A DNA stretch of 64,000 nt from Saccharibacillus sp. CPCC 101409 (GTDB taxonomy: Bacteria > Bacillota > Bacilli > Paenibacillales > Paenibacillaceae), in NCBI RefSeq assembly GCF_030518235.1, contig NZ_JAULSA010000004.1:1-64000 (forward strand), read 5' to 3'. Shown here piece after piece: positions 57,713 through 64,000 of the stretch. Each line of letters begins with the position of its first letter. Positions within the stretch are counted from its first letter, which is position 1. A program made the position numbers and the translations under genes. The notes under the pieces were generated by a model. It searched no databases, was not told the DNA's origin, and was given only the letters and a program-made list of their open reading frames with translations.

Positions 57713-57741
57713 ATTGTAGCCTGCCTTCTCGCGTTGGGTAA
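57713..57741 (-). promoter_or_regulatory. Promoter of the sugar ABC operon
   Basis: The minus strand has TTACCC (57736-57741), 17 bp and TACAAT (57713-57718). The -35 is weak (3 of 6 matches), as often seen at promoters that need an activator such as the AraC-type regulator encoded downstream. Confidence 0.5.
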
Positions 57742-57769
57742 GGCTTCATATTTCATATTTGGGTAACGA

Positions 57770-57800
57770 AATTTCGGGCCCGGTCGACAAACCCGAAATT
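57770..57800. repeat. Inverted repeat upstream of the sugar ABC promoter
   Basis: Arms AATTTCGGG and CCCGAAATT (9 bp) separated by 13 nt, about 30 bp upstream of the -35 box. It could be an activator site or a terminator for leftward read-through; nothing in the sequence decides. Confidence 0.4.
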
Positions 57801-57927
57801 CCGGGACGGCCCGAAACCCCCGCCGCGCGCGCTCCGGTCTCCCTTCGGCCCTCCGAAACCGATAAGCATTGTGCGCCGTATAAAGACGCATGCAAGCGAG
57901 CCGCGCTTCATTCCGGCTATCTTTTCT

Positions 57928-57936
57928 TGTTATAAT
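57928..57936 (+). promoter_or_regulatory. Extended -10 promoter upstream of the MarR-GNAT gene
   Basis: TGTTATAAT on the plus strand, some 350 bp before the gene. A transcript from here would contain both repeat elements at 58028-58215 as a long leader. Confidence 0.45.
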
Positions 57937-58027
57937 CGTAACGAGCCGCTGGGGCGTATGTTCAAACCTCGAAGGAAGCAGATTTGGCTGAATTTTCGTT
58001 CGATGCAAGGAACTTTTCCGAAGGCGT

Positions 58028-58152
58028 GCCGGGGCACGTCAAGGGAACGTGACGCGGCCGTTGAATGAAGCGTACACGCTTTAGGTACGGTTCATTAGCG
58101 GGCGAAAAGGCAGCTAAAGATGCACTTCAGTAGGTTTGAACACACGCCCTAG
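58028..58152 (+). repeat. Dispersed intergenic repeat, copy 2
   Basis: Aligned over its full length with 28637-28762. Conserved within it are a GGGCG / CGCCC pairing that would close a loop of about 40 nt, and a small hairpin (AAGCG / CGCTT here; a wobble-paired version in copy 1). The right end is half of a perfect 30-bp palindrome at 58136-58165. Confidence 0.75.
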
Positions 58153-58215
58153 GGCGTGTGTTCAATTCTGCCAATGCGCACCTTTTGCCGCCTTCGGAAT
58201 TGGAAGACACGTCCT
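58151..58215. repeat. 65-bp element with inverted ends abutting repeat copy 2
   Basis: It begins AGGGCGTGTGTTCAATTC and ends with the near inverted complement (minus strand AGGACGTGTCTTCCAATTCC). The same end sequence terminates the 125-bp repeat, so both look like members of one family sharing a terminal inverted repeat. No coding capacity. Confidence 0.55.
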
Positions 58216-58285
58216 GAAGCGTATCCGCACTCTATCCCCAATACCCGGCGCGAGGCTCGCCATTGCCGGAGAAGGAAGTGAACTT

Positions 58286-59296
58286 ATGCACGATCCCCTG
58301 GTATGGAAGCAAAGAATCCGCACAATCCGCGCTTTCAATTACAGCGCAATCATGCAGGCCGGCGTCCTGCGCGAGCGCCTGCTGCACAGCTCATACTCAC
58401 TGACCGAATCCCGGATCATTTTCGAAATTTCCCAGCATGCCGGTTGTACCGCGACCGACCTGAGCCGCAATCTCGGCCTCGATCCCGGTTATCTCAGCCG
58501 GCTGCTCGGCCGGCTCGAACAGTCCGGCGTCATCGAGCGGCCGCGCAGCGAAAGCGACGGCAGACGCCGGGTGCTCCGGCTGACGGCGCAGGGACACAAA
58601 GTCGCCGAACTGCTGAACCGCCGGGTCGACGACGATGTGGCGGAATATCTGGCCGGCATCTCCGAGGAGGATCAGCTCCAACTTATGGAAGCGATCGAAA
58701 CGATCGGCCGTATCGACAAATCGCGCGAGTCTCGCGCCGCGCAGCTGCGTTATTTCCTGCGCGATATGGAAGGCGCCGACGTTCCGCTGCTGCTGCGAGC
58801 TTACGAGACGGTGTTCGAACAAACTTTCGGCGGCGTCAGCGGGTTCGGGGAAGTGCTGGCCGAAACGGTCGGCCGCCTGTTCGAAACCGGCCCTTCTCCC
58901 GCCGCCCGCTGCTGGATTGCCGAAATGAACGGGGAAGCGGTCGGTTCACTCGTGCTCGAAGCGCTTGAGCGCGACGAAAAATCGGTCCATATCAAGCTGT
59001 TTATGGTGGAACCGCGCTCGCGCGGTCTGGGAATCGGCGGCAGTCTGCTGGACGAAGGCATTCGCTGGGCCCTCGGACAGGGCTACGATAAGCTGCTGCT
59101 GTGGATGGTTCCCGACCAGGCCCGGATTCATCGGCTGTTCGGCAAAAAAGGCTTTGCGCTGACCGAACGGCCGACGATTCCGTACATGGGCACGAGCTTC
59201 GATCTGGAATGCTGGGAGTTAAATCTTCGAGGCGATGCGTCTACCGAAGAGCTGGCGCAAAGCGAACGAACGAGCAAATCAACAAGCGAAAAGTAA
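58286..59296 (+). CDS. MarR-type regulator fused to a GNAT acetyltransferase
   Basis: A 336-aa two-domain protein. Residues 10-150 form a MarR winged helix (DLSRNLGLDPGYLSRLLGRLEQSGVIERPRSESDGRRRVLRLT). Residues 165-320 are a GNAT N-acetyltransferase, with the acetyl-CoA loop in VEPRSRGLGIGGSLLDEGI. The start is the ATG at 58286 with AAGGAAG; the frame extends upstream through the repeat elements. The C-terminal tail is Ser/Thr/Lys/Glu-rich and ends within a 15-bp tandem repeat. The fusion may sense or modify a small amine; targets unknown. Confidence 0.9.
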   Translation: MHDPLVWKQRIRTIRAFNYSAIMQAGVLRERLLHSSYSLTESRIIFEISQHAGCTATDLSRNLGLDPGYLSRLLGRLEQSGVIERPRSESDGRRRVLRLTAQGHKVAELLNRRVDDDVAEYLAGISEEDQLQLMEAIETIGRIDKSRESRAAQLRYFLRDMEGADVPLLLRAYETVFEQTFGGVSGFGEVLAETVGRLFETGPSPAARCWIAEMNGEAVGSLVLEALERDEKSVHIKLFMVEPRSRGLGIGGSLLDEGIRWALGQGYDKLLLWMVPDQARIHRLFGKKGFALTERPTIPYMGTSFDLECWELNLRGDASTEELAQSERTSKSTSEK

Positions 59297-59338
59297 ACAA
59301 ACGAAAAGCAAACAAACGAAAAGCAAACAAACGAAAAA
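59286..59338. repeat. Tandem 15-bp repeat at the 3' end of the MarR-GNAT gene
   Basis: About three copies of GCAAACAAACGAAAA (the first with T in place of C) in tandem, starting within the last codons of the gene and running into the terminator. A low-complexity tract prone to slippage. Confidence 0.8.
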
Positions 59339-59376
59339 GCCGAACCCCCGCCTGCGCAGGCGGAGGTTCGGCTTTG
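59334..59376. terminator. Bidirectional terminator between MarR-GNAT and the MFS gene
   Basis: An 18-bp stem, AAGCCGAACC and CCGCCTGCG paired with their complements with a single mismatch, with five A on the left flank and TTT on the right. It is strongest in the minus direction, ending the MFS transcript. Confidence 0.8.
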
Positions 59377-59444
59377 TGCGGCCCGAAGCCGCAAAGGACG
59401 CAAAAATGAATATCGGAGCGCCGGACAGTGCTCGGCGCAGCGGC

Positions 59445-60965
59445 TTACCGGTTCGCCGACTTGCGGCCGGGCTCTACACCGGGCCCGTCGGGCCCGGCTT
59501 TGCGGCCTCGGCGCAGCACCAGGCCTAGCACCGCGCCGCCGAGCGCGACGAACGCCATGATATGGAACGTATCCGTAAAGCCGCCCGCGACCGCGGCGTG
59601 CATCGCCTGTTCGGCGGAAGCCGGCGAAGCGGAAGCCGCGTTCGCTCCCTGCTGCGCGGCCGCCGCGCGCAGTTCGTCGGCGCGTACGGTCGTTTTGGCC
59701 GTAAGTATCGTAACCAGCGTCGAGATCGCCAGCGAATTCACGACCTGCTGCATGGAGTTGGTCAGCGAAGTCACGCGGCTCACCAGATTCTGCGGCGCTT
59801 TGTTGATCAGGTGCGTGTTCATCGGCATGGTCATCATGCCCATGCCGAGCCCACACATCACCAGCGGCAGAATAATATCCCGGCTCTGCGTATTCAGGTC
59901 GAGAAACGAATACTGGTAAAGGGCTCCGGACACCAGGCTCAATCCGGCGACGACCAGCCACCTCACGCCGATCCGGTCGAACAGGAAGCCGGCGATCGGC
60001 ATCATCAGTCCCGAAGCGATCGCCTGCGGCAGCAGCGTCAGTCCGGTATCGAACGCGCCGAATCCGCGCGCCTGCTGAAGGAACTGCGGCAGCAGGAACA
60101 AAGCGCCGTACAGCCCGAACTGGCCGACCCATTGTACGATAATGCCCGCGCTGAAGTCGACGGAACGGAAGATCCGGAGTTCCAGCAGCGGCGTTTCCAC
60201 CCGCAGCTCGTTGATTACGAAAGCAACCAGCGCCAGGATGCCGACGCCCAGACCGATCAGCGTCTTATCCGACGTCCAGCTTTCGGAGCCCTGGCTGACG
60301 CCGTACGACAGCGCCGCGAACGCCAGCGGTCCCAGCAGAATGCCGAATTTATCGAATCCGGCCGCTTTGCCCGGCTCTACGCGCGGCAGCTTGAACCAGC
60401 CGATCAGCACGCAGATGATTCCTACGGGGATATTGATCAGGAAGATCCAGCGCCAGGAATGATATTCCACCAGCCAGCCGGACAGCACCGGACCGATCGC
60501 CGGCGCGAACAAGACCGGCACGCCCATGATGCCCATCACGACGCCGACTTTGTTCATCGGGCTGAGGCGGTAGACGTACGCCATCGAGACCGGCAGTACG
60601 CAGCCTCCTCCGAGACCCTGAATCACGCGGAATACGATCAGCCATTCCGCGCTGCTCGGAGTCGCGCACAGGATCGAACCGATCGTAAACAGCACGATCG
60701 CGGTCAGAAACACCTTTTTGGCGCCGAAACGGTCGGACAGCCATCCGGACAGCGGAATCACCGACGCCTGCGCCAGCATATAGCCCGTCACGACCCACTG
60801 CAGGGTCGTCAGCGATGTGGAGAAGTCTTTGACCAGCGTCGGCAGCGCGACATTCATCGCCGTGCTGTCCAGCACGACCATGAATACCCCGGCGATAATC
60901 GCCAGCAGCGGCACCAGTATGCTTCTCAATTTGAAGTCCGCGTCCCGCGGAGCGGCAGTTTCCAT
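59445..60965 (-). CDS. MFS drug efflux transporter, DHA2 (EmrB/QacA) family
   Basis: A 506-aa membrane protein with 14 predicted helices. Conserved features: LDSTAMNVALPTL in helix 1 (motif D1), GWLSDRFGAKKVFL between helices 2-3 (motif A), and FRVIQGLGGGCVLPV (motif B). A periplasmic Ala/Gln/Ser-rich loop precedes the last helix. The start is the ATG at 60965 after GGAAGGAG. Divergent from a TetR gene, with palindromic operators between, so drug-induced derepression is the likely control. Confidence 0.93.
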   Translation of the reverse strand: METAAPRDADFKLRSILVPLLAIIAGVFMVVLDSTAMNVALPTLVKDFSTSLTTLQWVVTGYMLAQASVIPLSGWLSDRFGAKKVFLTAIVLFTIGSILCATPSSAEWLIVFRVIQGLGGGCVLPVSMAYVYRLSPMNKVGVVMGIMGVPVLFAPAIGPVLSGWLVEYHSWRWIFLINIPVGIICVLIGWFKLPRVEPGKAAGFDKFGILLGPLAFAALSYGVSQGSESWTSDKTLIGLGVGILALVAFVINELRVETPLLELRIFRSVDFSAGIIVQWVGQFGLYGALFLLPQFLQQARGFGAFDTGLTLLPQAIASGLMMPIAGFLFDRIGVRWLVVAGLSLVSGALYQYSFLDLNTQSRDIILPLVMCGLGMGMMTMPMNTHLINKAPQNLVSRVTSLTNSMQQVVNSLAISTLVTILTAKTTVRADELRAAAAQQGANAASASPASAEQAMHAAVAGGFTDTFHIMAFVALGGAVLGLVLRRGRKAGPDGPGVEPGRKSANR

Positions 60966-61099
60966 TCTTTTCTCCTTCCGGATATACGGGCGCGGCTGAC
61001 GAGCCGCGCATCCCGCTCTTTCCTTTTCCTTCAATCTACGGATTCCGCTGTCTTTCCGAAGCGTGTATTTGTATAATTCAGATAGACGGCAGTTTCATC

Positions 61100-61150
61100 G
61101 GACAGTTGTCCTTAATGAACGAATTTCAGTTTAAGGACAACTGTCCTTAA
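61100..61150. promoter_or_regulatory. Paired palindromic operators between MFS and TetR genes
   Basis: Two related palindromes: GGACAGTTGTCC (61100-61111, followed by TTAA) and TTAAGGACAACTGTCCTTAA (61131-61150). Each has GGACA / TGTCC arms, and the two are inverted relative to each other. They fit binding sites for the adjacent TetR repressor. Confidence 0.8.
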
Positions 61151-61227
61151 TGTCAAGATATTTAATCGTGCGCAGCGCCGCAGTTTGCGCCTGATGGACA
61201 TCCGCGCTTATAAGGAGCGATTTTTCA

Positions 61228-61851
61228 ATGAATAAAAACACACCCTCAGGAAATTCGCCGGGCAAAAGACGCAGCGGCGAAGCTTACCGCGAATTGATCC
61301 TCGAAGCGGCCCGGTCGCTGATGCGCGAGCACGGCCCGGAGTCGGTCAGCATGCACCATATCGCGCGCAAAGCCGGGATCGGCCAGGCTTCGCTGTACCG
61401 CCGGTACGCCGACAAAGGCGAGATCTGCTCGGCCCTGCTCAGGGACAGCTCGGAGCGTTTTCTGCTGCGGCTCGAAACGGGTTTGTCCGAAAACGAAAAC
61501 GGCACGCAGCTTCCGCCCGGACGACGCCTGGAGCAAACGATCGGGCTTATCCTCGATTTTATCGACGAGCACGCCGATTTGTTGAACCTGATCAAAGCCG
61601 AATTTACCGGCAAGCATCAATTGACCCAATTCGAACATCCTTTTTTTCTCCGGCTGGGCGCGATCGGCGAGCGGCTGTTCGAAAGTTTGATCGGCCAAGA
61701 ATCTTCTTCGCCCGAAGTCCGCTTTGCCGCCAGCGCTTTCGTTTCCCAGCTCAGTCCCGATCTGTATCTGTACCGCCGCAAAACGGGACTGTCCAAAGAA
61801 GACATTCGTTCGGGCACGATCCGTTTATTTTCGTCAAACCTATCTTCGTAA
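61228..61851 (+). CDS. TetR family transcriptional regulator
   Basis: A 207-aa repressor. The helix-turn-helix is at about residues 12-60 (ILEAARSLMREHGPESVSMHHIARKAGIGQASLYRRYADKGEI), and the rest is the helical ligand and dimer domain. AAGGAG precedes the ATG. Divergent from the MFS efflux gene. Confidence 0.93.
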   Translation: MNKNTPSGNSPGKRRSGEAYRELILEAARSLMREHGPESVSMHHIARKAGIGQASLYRRYADKGEICSALLRDSSERFLLRLETGLSENENGTQLPPGRRLEQTIGLILDFIDEHADLLNLIKAEFTGKHQLTQFEHPFFLRLGAIGERLFESLIGQESSSPEVRFAASAFVSQLSPDLYLYRRKTGLSKEDIRSGTIRLFSSNLSS

Positions 61852-62034
61852 GAACTCCCTGTCAGTTTACCTCCCGCAAAAGCGGACTACATGCCAACTT
61901 TGTACGCTCCTCTGTTTTTCTTCTGTCCTTAATCCGCCTTTCCCTAAAAGTTAGACAGCTGCGAAAAAGCGAGCATTCTTTCAAATTTCAACGAAATCAA
62001 TTCGGTTAAACGCTTTATCGCTTTAAATCGGAAC

Positions 62035-62064
62035 TTGTTAATTATCCTTACGCATTATTATAGT
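62035..62064 (+). promoter_or_regulatory. Probable promoter of the asparaginase gene
   Basis: TTGTTA (62035-62040), 18 bp, TATAGT (62059-62064), about 70 bp before the gene in a conspicuously AT-rich stretch (61850-62080). No other feature was seen in that 285-bp gap. Confidence 0.5.
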
Positions 62065-62136
62065 TGAAGCAAATCGGGAAGCAAAATGTCAGATAACCTT
62101 CCTTTCCGAATATTATCGCATCCGAGGAGGAATATT

Positions 62137-63330
62137 ATGTCCCAACTGTCCACGAAGGTCCTGAAAGCAGCCCTCGCGCTGAGCGTAACCGCGGCTGTCG
62201 CCGCTCCGGTCGTCCGTCTGCCTTCCGCTTCCGCCGCTTCCGTGACAGGAACGGTCGTTGCCAGCACTCCGGCCCAAGCGGGCACCGCTTCGACCGGAGT
62301 CAAGGCGCTGCCCAAAGTCGAGGTCATCGCCACGGGAGGCACGATCGCCGGGCAGTCCGTCGACGCGACCAGCTTCGCCAACTACCGCGCCGGCACGCTG
62401 CTGATCGCCGATATGGTCGCTGCGCTTCCGGACAAAGACAAGATCGCTCAGGTCAGTACATACCAGTTCGGCAATTCCGGCTCCAGCGCTTATACGATCG
62501 CGGACCTGTACGATCTCTCGCTGCGCGTCGATCAGGCCCTCCAAACGCAGGACGCCGTCGTCGTGACCAGCGGGACGGACACAATGGAGGAAATCGCCTA
62601 CTTCCTCGACCTGACGGTGCGCAGCAGCAAACCCGTCGTCGTCACCGGTTCGATGCGTCCGTGGACGGTTATCGGCAGCGACGCGCAGGCCAACCTGTAC
62701 AATGCGATCAAGCTGGCGGCCAGCGGCAAAACCAAAAAATTCGGCGCGGTTCTGATGCTGAACGACGAATTCCATGCGGCGCGGGAAGTCACCAAAACCA
62801 ACTCCTACCGGACCGATACGTTCTCGACGCCGGAGCTCGGCGCGCTCGGCTATATCGATGAAAGCGGCGTACGCGTGTACCGCGCGCCTTACCGCGCTCT
62901 GCTCAAAGCCGACAGCTGGAACACGCCGTTCGACCTGAGCAAGATCGGCAAAGACCAGCTCGCCAAAGTTGAAATCGCGTATTCCTACCAGGATGCCGGA
63001 GCGGGCGCCATTGCCGGATTTGCGGCCAACGGCGCGGACGGGATCGTGACGGCCGGTACGGGCGCCGGGGGCATCTCCAAAGCGATGAGCGCCGAGCGGA
63101 CCGCCGCGGTCAAAGAACACGGCACGATCTTCGTGGCCACAACGCGGACGGGATCGGGCAGCAATTATTCCGAAGGCGACCATATTATCGCGGGAGACAA
63201 CTTGAACGCGGCTCACGCGCGCATCATGCTGCTGCTGTCGCTGTCGTTCTCCAAAGACTTCGATACCGTCAAAGGCTGGTTCGAAACTTACGGTTACGCG
63301 CAGATCGATGCGCCGGATGCCGAAGAATAA
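62137..63330 (+). CDS. ansA: Secreted type II L-asparaginase
   Basis: A 397-aa asparagine amidohydrolase releasing aspartate and ammonia. A signal peptide (residues 1 to about 35, ending SASA) exports it; a Thr/Ala-rich linker follows. The first catalytic motif EVIATGGTIAGQ is at about 65-76 and the second VVVTSGTDTMEEIAYFLDL at about 145-163, giving both active-site Thr residues, with Lys in the NDEFHAAREVTKTNS region. The start is the ATG at 62137 after GAGGAGG. The symbol is tentative, because the secreted and cytoplasmic genes are named differently among Bacillales. Confidence 0.92.
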   Translation: MSQLSTKVLKAALALSVTAAVAAPVVRLPSASAASVTGTVVASTPAQAGTASTGVKALPKVEVIATGGTIAGQSVDATSFANYRAGTLLIADMVAALPDKDKIAQVSTYQFGNSGSSAYTIADLYDLSLRVDQALQTQDAVVVTSGTDTMEEIAYFLDLTVRSSKPVVVTGSMRPWTVIGSDAQANLYNAIKLAASGKTKKFGAVLMLNDEFHAAREVTKTNSYRTDTFSTPELGALGYIDESGVRVYRAPYRALLKADSWNTPFDLSKIGKDQLAKVEIAYSYQDAGAGAIAGFAANGADGIVTAGTGAGGISKAMSAERTAAVKEHGTIFVATTRTGSGSNYSEGDHIIAGDNLNAAHARIMLLLSLSFSKDFDTVKGWFETYGYAQIDAPDAEE

Positions 63331-63377
63331 ATCGCTTCGGGACGATAACCGGGCCGGCTGCCCAAAATAAAAAAAAC

Positions 63378-63448
63378 GCCGGAAGTTCCGACTTCCGGCA
63401 TGCGCAAAAAAAGCCTTTCCGCGAGCATCCGCCGCGGAAAGGCTTTTT
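63378..63448. terminator. Double hairpin terminator after asparaginase
   Basis: A GCCGGAAG / CTTCCGGC hairpin (63378-63399), then a 13-bp stem AAGCCTTTCCGCG / CGCGGAAAGGCTT (63411-63445) flanked by seven A on the left and a T run on the right. The second acts in both directions, also ending the leftward GNAT remnant. Confidence 0.85.
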
Positions 63449-63467
63449 CCTATATGAACCTCCTGAA

Positions 63468-63801
63468 TCAAACGCCGTCCGGATCGCATGAATCGATCTT
63501 CGCGTGAAAGTCGCTGCCGTATTGTTCCAGTCCGAGCTTATCGGCCAAACGCATCGAAGCCGCATTGCCCCAGGATGTACTGTACAGCGGAACGAGACCT
63601 TCCTGCGCCGCAAGCCGCGCCCAGAGCCGGACGCAGCCGCAGCACGCTTCCTTCCGGCGTGTCGCCGAAGAAGAACGCCGGCGCTTCGCCGCCGCCGTAT
63701 TCGTTGATTCGCACCAGGGACAGCGAATCGTCGTGCACGAACAGCGTTTCGGCCTGCAATTCCATGTGCTGCAAACGGGAAAGCTTCGGTCCGCCGCTCA
63801 T
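63468..63801 (-). pseudogene. Decayed GNAT-type acetyltransferase
   Basis: On the minus strand the frame from the ATG at 63801 encodes about 50 residues (MELQAETLFVHDDSLSLVRIN, then PAFFFGDTPEGSVLRL), the usual N-terminus of a Bacillales GNAT-like protein. A +1 frame change around 63620-63650 then continues as ARLAAQEGLVPLYSTSWGN, then AASMRLADKLGL, to a stop at 63468, which is the usual C-terminus of such enzymes. About 100 or more residues of the middle, including the acetyl-CoA loop, are missing. The two ends in different frames indicate a deletion with frameshift. The ATG overlaps the stop of the next GNAT gene as ATGA. Confidence 0.7.
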
Positions 63802-64000
63802 AGACGCTCCGATCTTTGCCGTCCGGATTCCGCCGCCCCGATTCCCGGCGTTTCCGGCGCAGGCTCCCGCCCGTCTATTTTCATTCCCGGCGCAAAACGC
63901 TCGAAGCCCAGACTTCCGTAATACTCCAAATGTTCCTCGGAACAGAACAGCTGGATATGCAGCCCTTCTCGGCGCGCTTCCCGCAGCAGCGCCCCTGCAT
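63798..64000 (-). CDS. GNAT acetyltransferase, C-terminal part (runs off the window)
   Basis: The last 66 codons of a minus-strand frame. EARREGLHIQLFCSEEH followed by YYGSLGFERFAPGMKI is the typical C-terminal end of a GNAT domain (acetyl-CoA pocket strand and helix), followed by a Pro/Gly/Arg-rich tail. The stop (63798-63800) overlaps the start of the decayed gene. The N-terminus and acetyl-CoA signature are outside the window. Confidence 0.75.
   Translation of the reverse strand, partial: AGALLREARREGLHIQLFCSEEHLEYYGSLGFERFAPGMKIDGREPAPETPGIGAAESGRQRSERL

Noticed and set aside
58050-58110. GTACGGTTC in the repeat resembling group II intron domain V
   Set aside because: The matching 5' arm and the catalytic bulge and tetraloop of domain V are absent, and there is no reverse transcriptase gene nearby.

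Overview
The window looks like one chromosomal segment of a spore-forming, GC-rich member of the Paenibacillaceae (Paenibacillus/Saccharibacillus type). The clues are a Spo0B-type phosphotransferase beside obg, a ribosomal protein L27 with the cleavable Firmicute N-terminal extension next to its protease Prp, a valine T-box leader, the maf-radC-mreBCD-minCD order, and an LplA/LplB/LplC + YesM/YesN-type sugar cluster typical of Paenibacillus. Genus and species cannot be fixed from this sequence alone, because only about 68 nt of 16S rRNA lie inside the window.

Layout. 1-470: 5' end of a 16S rRNA gene on the minus strand with tandem promoters and a boxA-like site. 0.66-4.4 kb: an amino-acid operon (ACT regulator pheB, hom, thrB, pheA) with a good promoter and terminator. 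4.5-9.5 kb: obg, spo0B, rpmA, prp, rplU (with L21 leader) and an RNase E/G. 9.6-15.6 kb: the division and shape block maf-radC-mreB-mreC-mreD-minC-minD. 15.7-20.2 kb: a compact accessory operon of a LysR regulator, a pair of small multidrug resistance (SMR) proteins and a TauABC-like importer. 20.3-22.4 kb: an alkaline-phosphatase-superfamily enzyme. 22.6-28.6 kb: T-box-controlled valS followed by folC and murC. 28.6-37.6 kb: a pseudouridine synthase and the haem/sirohaem operon hemA-hemX-precorrin-2 dehydrogenase-hemC-cobA/hemD fusion-hemB-hemL. 37.7-47.6 kb: proteostasis block ysoA-like TPR gene, tig, clpP, clpX, ispG, lon, engB and an unassigned 195-aa protein. From 0.6 to 47.6 kb every gene is on the minus strand.

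47.8-64 kb is more mixed: tRNA-Arg(TCT) and a TPR-AAA+ ATPase on the plus strand; a copper-amine-oxidase-N-like secreted protein; a two-component system with a three-gene carbohydrate ABC transporter behind a cre-like operator; a MarR-GNAT fusion; a divergent TetR/MFS efflux pair with clear palindromic operators; a secreted L-asparaginase; and a decayed GNAT gene overlapping the truncated end of another GNAT gene.

No CRISPR array, prophage or complete insertion sequence is visible. The most interesting unexplained items are: (i) a roughly 125-bp intergenic repeat present twice (28.64-28.76 and 58.03-58.15 kb), whose second copy abuts a 65-bp element with matching inverted ends, a MITE-like arrangement; (ii) a large folded element downstream of obg; (iii) the LysR + paired SMR + Tau-type ABC operon, in which one SMR subunit has Asp in place of the otherwise essential Glu; and (iv) the broken GNAT gene at the right end.
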